From: Porphyridium purpureum | Lineage: Eukaryota > Rhodophyta > Bangiophyceae > Porphyridiales > Porphyridiaceae | Assembly (NCBI GenBank): GCA_008690995.1 | Contig: VRMN01000007.1 | Coordinates: forward strand, 558,001-622,000 | Direction of reading: 5' to 3' | DNA length: 64,000 nt | Shown here: positions 61,151-64,000 of the stretch, one piece after another | Layout of the letters: the number at the start of each line of letters is the position of its first letter | Numbering within the stretch: position 1 is the stretch's first letter | Program-made: the position numbers and the translations under genes | The notes under the pieces: generated by a model | What the model was told of the DNA's origin: nothing | Seen by the model: the letters and a program-made list of their open reading frames with translations, nothing else | Databases searched by the model: none

Positions 61151-62052
61151 AAGCAGTGGTAGAAGGCTTAGAGAAGCCTGCAAACCACCTGGCTCATCTA
61201 GTTGTGCGTGCGGTATGTGTACATGAGGTCTTTACCGTGCGTGCAATATGAAACGAACACAAGGCCAATTTTATGTCCATGACGATCGCGTGAAAGAAGG
61301 GGTTTGACGAAGCTCGGCGCGTACCTTTGCTCAAGCTGATATGACTGTAGTCGCAAGCGCATGCGGCGAGATCAAATGACTCTAGGCATCGCCTTCACGG
61401 AGTGGTTTGATATGTCCTTGCTATGTCAAATCATGTTGCGACATCGACATCTGGTCAAAATTTTGCAACCCCGTCGTTGTGCTGCCGCTCCCAGCAACAG
61501 CACGGAAATCAAGATCCTGATCCTCTTTTTGTTTGCTGCGCATCGCGCGAACACTTTGACTTGTGCGCCGCCAATTCTTTGTCACCGAAGGTTTCGATCG
61601 TTGTTCCGTTGTCTGTGTCCCGACGAATGCCGCGGAAGCTCTGCGAGAAGAAAAACGAAAACGCAGCTGCCTCTTGTTTGAAGGAAACTTTTGCCGCGAG
61701 GCCTTCCTCTCCGTGTATGAACATGCAAGAGTGTGAATGTCTGTATCTGTGTCTGTGTGCAGAGTTGTTCTGCTCCTCTCCAGGCCATCGCACAGTACAA
61801 CGTCCTGTGCCACACATGCAGCCTCGCTTGTAAATGTCAATTGGCTTGCCTGCTGCAAGGCTAAATGCAAACAGCGCTCCTCGTCGGGTGTAGCGCACAC
61901 GCTCTGGCTCCATAAACATCTTTTCCCTCACCTCTCTGTCTCTCTGTGTCTTATTGCTACTTCCGAGCACAGCAAACAAAAGAATTGCAGCAACGAGCGA
62001 CGCGTGAGGACGATTTTGGTTCCATGTTTGCGTCGGCAACGACGGCAACGTC
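61151..62052. other. Intergenic region, nothing recognised
   Basis: About 0.9 kb with no supported gene. The minus-strand frames are shadows without known domains. No box clusters like those of the neighbouring promoters were noticed. Confidence 0.35.
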
Positions 62053-63849
62053 ATGTACGACAGAGATGACGCGGCGTCCGAGCAGATCACGCCGGCGTCG
62101 TCGTGCGGCAACACGCCGCGATCCGCACTGCTGCGGGAGCACGGCGACACGGTGGACTGCGCGGCGTGCTTGCGTCTGACGCTCCGCGCGTGCTCGTGCC
62201 GCGGAATGCGCATGCGGCCGCGCGTGCGCGAGCTGCTGCTGCTCTTCATGCTGCTCGTTGCCGTGCTTTTGTTTTTCCGCCAAAGACGCCACGCCAGCTC
62301 GCTTGCCGCCATGCGCGCCATCTCGGCTGGATTCCAACGGCATACGTACACTCAATCTGACTTTTCTGGCGCTGTGCTGGTCGCGCCACTGTGCTTGCGC
62401 TTCCCGCGTCGTTATGGCGCAGGCGCAGAAAGCTTTGATCCGCGCAGCGTGCAGCTCATGACGCCCGCCAGCGTGGCGACATGCACCACGATCTCAAAGA
62501 GCAACGACTTGTTCGCGCTGAATTCGCGCTCGCAATTGTGTGACAAACCCGAGAGCCAGGTGCTGCGAGACGCCTTTTTGCCTGTGCCGCTGCTGACCAT
62601 GGACTGGGCCGAATTCATGGCGCTGCAGATGCAACAGCGTGTGGCATGGATCGAGGAGGACACGTTGCTAATGGCGTTTCCTCGCTCAGAGTCCGTGGAC
62701 CAGGAGCAGGTGCTGCAGCGTATCATGATGTTGGCGCACGTGCGCAACAATCCGACCATGTACCGGCTGCGCGGCGCTATTGAGAGCATGGTCCTCATGT
62801 TTAATGGCTCGTTCGAAGAATTGTATGCCAAGCAGCATCCATTTGTTGCCGAAATGCTACACTCGGTGTTATTCCCTGGCCGTCTGGATCTGGACGCGCC
62901 ACTTCAGGCAGAGATGACAGGCATCGTACGCGGCAAGCGCGGGTACTTAGACGAGGTTTTCGGCAAGCTGCTGACCGGCGCAGGGTCCGGCGGTGGAGCC
63001 ACGTCCAGTGCATCGCGAGGCGGTAGAAATGGAGTTCTGGGCTTTTCCTCTGCGGCGACGCACGTGTGCTTCCGGCGCGCGCTGCTGCCGTCGCTACTGC
63101 GCAACAAGCTACTCACACACAATTCAGAGTTGTGGGTGAATACGGGCGATGCGCTGGACGCCGAGCACGAGGCTGGAAAGCGCGCAAGCGTCCAATTTCT
63201 TGCGCACCGCAACCTAGCGCCGCGCGAATGGGAGTTTGTGCGTAGTACGGTTTTTCAGCGACTCGGCATGGTGGGGCTTCCGAAAGTGCTGCCGACTGTG
63301 GTGTATCTGCGGCGTGCACGCGTGCATGCGCTGGATGCGCAGGCAGAGAAAACTCTGCTTGACTTTGTACGGCCCTTTGCTGCGCGTTACAAGTACGACC
63401 TGCTCGTGCTCGATTACGACGATGTGGCTTTTGCAACTCAAGTCAAGGTGCTGGTCTCAGCCTGCATGGTGATTAGCACACACGGCGCACATCTTATGGC
63501 CACCATCTTTATGCAGCCCAAAACGGTACTGGTGGAGATGTTTCCCAAAGAATATGCGTCCAGCCTGTACGCCGAGGGCGTCGGGAAGCGGCTCAAATAT
63601 TTTCCCGTCGTGTTGCAGCATGTCGCACCAGGCGCACCAGCTTACTTTGCGGGACTCGGCCAGTTTAACGGTGACAAAAAGGCGTGCATGCACGCAAGCG
63701 TTGAGTGTCTGGAACATTTTCGTAGCGACCATCGCCCGCTCGTGTTCAGTTCGGGCGATCAGGAGAATCTCCGCAGCAGGCTGCAACGCGCATTTCTCCA
63801 TCTAGACAATACCTTGTTCCCCGAGCACAGTGCCGCGGCTGGGAGATGA
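62053..63849 (+). CDS. GT61-like (DUF563) type-II membrane glycosyltransferase
   Basis: Predicted 598-residue type-II protein: a Cys-rich cytoplasmic N-terminus, a membrane anchor near residues 59-75 (RELLLLFMLLVAVLLFF), then a lumenal region. The C-terminal half contains LPTVVYLRRARVHALD, the CMVISTHGAHLMATIFMQP segment (equivalent of the A-x-V-I-x-x-H-G-A-x-L-x-N motif) and TVLVEMFPKEY, which are characteristic of GT61/DUF563. Unlike the gene at 41.3 kb, the HGA histidine is kept, so it should be active. It is likely a Golgi enzyme in glycan or extracellular-polysaccharide assembly; the donor sugar is unknown. The ATG at 62053 is the first of the frame. Confidence 0.75.
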   Translation: MYDRDDAASEQITPASSCGNTPRSALLREHGDTVDCAACLRLTLRACSCRGMRMRPRVRELLLLFMLLVAVLLFFRQRRHASSLAAMRAISAGFQRHTYTQSDFSGAVLVAPLCLRFPRRYGAGAESFDPRSVQLMTPASVATCTTISKSNDLFALNSRSQLCDKPESQVLRDAFLPVPLLTMDWAEFMALQMQQRVAWIEEDTLLMAFPRSESVDQEQVLQRIMMLAHVRNNPTMYRLRGAIESMVLMFNGSFEELYAKQHPFVAEMLHSVLFPGRLDLDAPLQAEMTGIVRGKRGYLDEVFGKLLTGAGSGGGATSSASRGGRNGVLGFSSAATHVCFRRALLPSLLRNKLLTHNSELWVNTGDALDAEHEAGKRASVQFLAHRNLAPREWEFVRSTVFQRLGMVGLPKVLPTVVYLRRARVHALDAQAEKTLLDFVRPFAARYKYDLLVLDYDDVAFATQVKVLVSACMVISTHGAHLMATIFMQPKTVLVEMFPKEYASSLYAEGVGKRLKYFPVVLQHVAPGAPAYFAGLGQFNGDKKACMHASVECLEHFRSDHRPLVFSSGDQENLRSRLQRAFLHLDNTLFPEHSAAAGR

Positions 63850-64000
63850 GGTTGGACAGAGTGCTAACGAAAAGGTTGCGTGGGCCGAAGAATCGGAATT
63901 GAAGCTCACCACGTGCGTGATGTCGCGCGAAGCAGGGCCACGTTCGTGCGTCCGTTTTACTTGGTCATTTGAACTACAGCAGTCATGACAGAGCTTCGAG

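Noticed and set aside
1-64000. CRISPR arrays, rRNA and tRNA genes
   Set aside because: No spaced direct-repeat array, no rRNA-like stretch and no convincing cloverleaf was seen; tRNAs could still be missed without a covariance-model search.

Overview
The window looks like nuclear DNA of an intron-poor, single-celled eukaryote with a moderately GC-rich genome. The genes are eukaryotic (60S protein eL30, a BCAS2/SPF27-like splicing factor, a signal-peptide-peptidase-like protease, taspase, an extended-PHD chromatin protein, a CSC1/OSCA channel, type-II glycosyltransferases), yet almost all are single uninterrupted reading frames. They are interleaved with Copia-class retrotransposons. A unicellular red alga of the Porphyridium type fits best. 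That is inference from gene structure and content; the window holds no marker that settles the species.

Layout. Gene island 1 (1-10.9 kb): partial PP2C-like protein, ammonium transporter, glycolipid-transfer protein, HAD phosphatase/taspase divergent pair, LtrA-like membrane protein/histone-deacetylase divergent pair. Fossil block 1 (10.9-19.3 kb): decayed Copia pieces in both orientations and sequence with no recognisable gene. Then a CSC1/OSCA-like channel (19.3-22.2 kb), a young complete Copia element with seemingly identical LTRs (22.4-28.2 kb), eL30 and an ePHD protein (28.6-31.4 kb). Fossil block 2 (31.5-41.3 kb) contains at least one Copia remnant. Gene island 2 (41.3-45.7 kb): a GT61-like glycosyltransferase and a diverged RHD3/Sey1-like protein. 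An older Copia element with a nested solo LTR follows (46.0-51.7 kb). Gene island 3 (52.2-63.8 kb): GT14-like glycosyltransferase, a small unrecognised protein, signal peptide peptidase, BCAS2-like factor, a secreted BspA/DUF285 repeat protein and a second GT61-like enzyme.

Functional threads. Three predicted Golgi type-II glycosyltransferases and one secreted repeat protein point to cell-surface or extracellular-polysaccharide work. Three genes have eroded or unusual active-site residues: the PP2C-like protein, the RHD3-like protein and the GLTP. Intergenic DNA shows a recurring promoter vocabulary: a CACTGTACACTAC box (four copies at exact 21-bp steps in one case), an 8-bp tandem GATAA/CGGTAA array, CGGTTTAA boxes also found in one Copia LTR, purine-rich leaders just before start codons, and telomere-like GGGTTT or AAACCCTAA sequences. 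No rRNA, tRNA, CRISPR array or organelle gene was recognised.

Start codons were chosen as the first plausible ATG.
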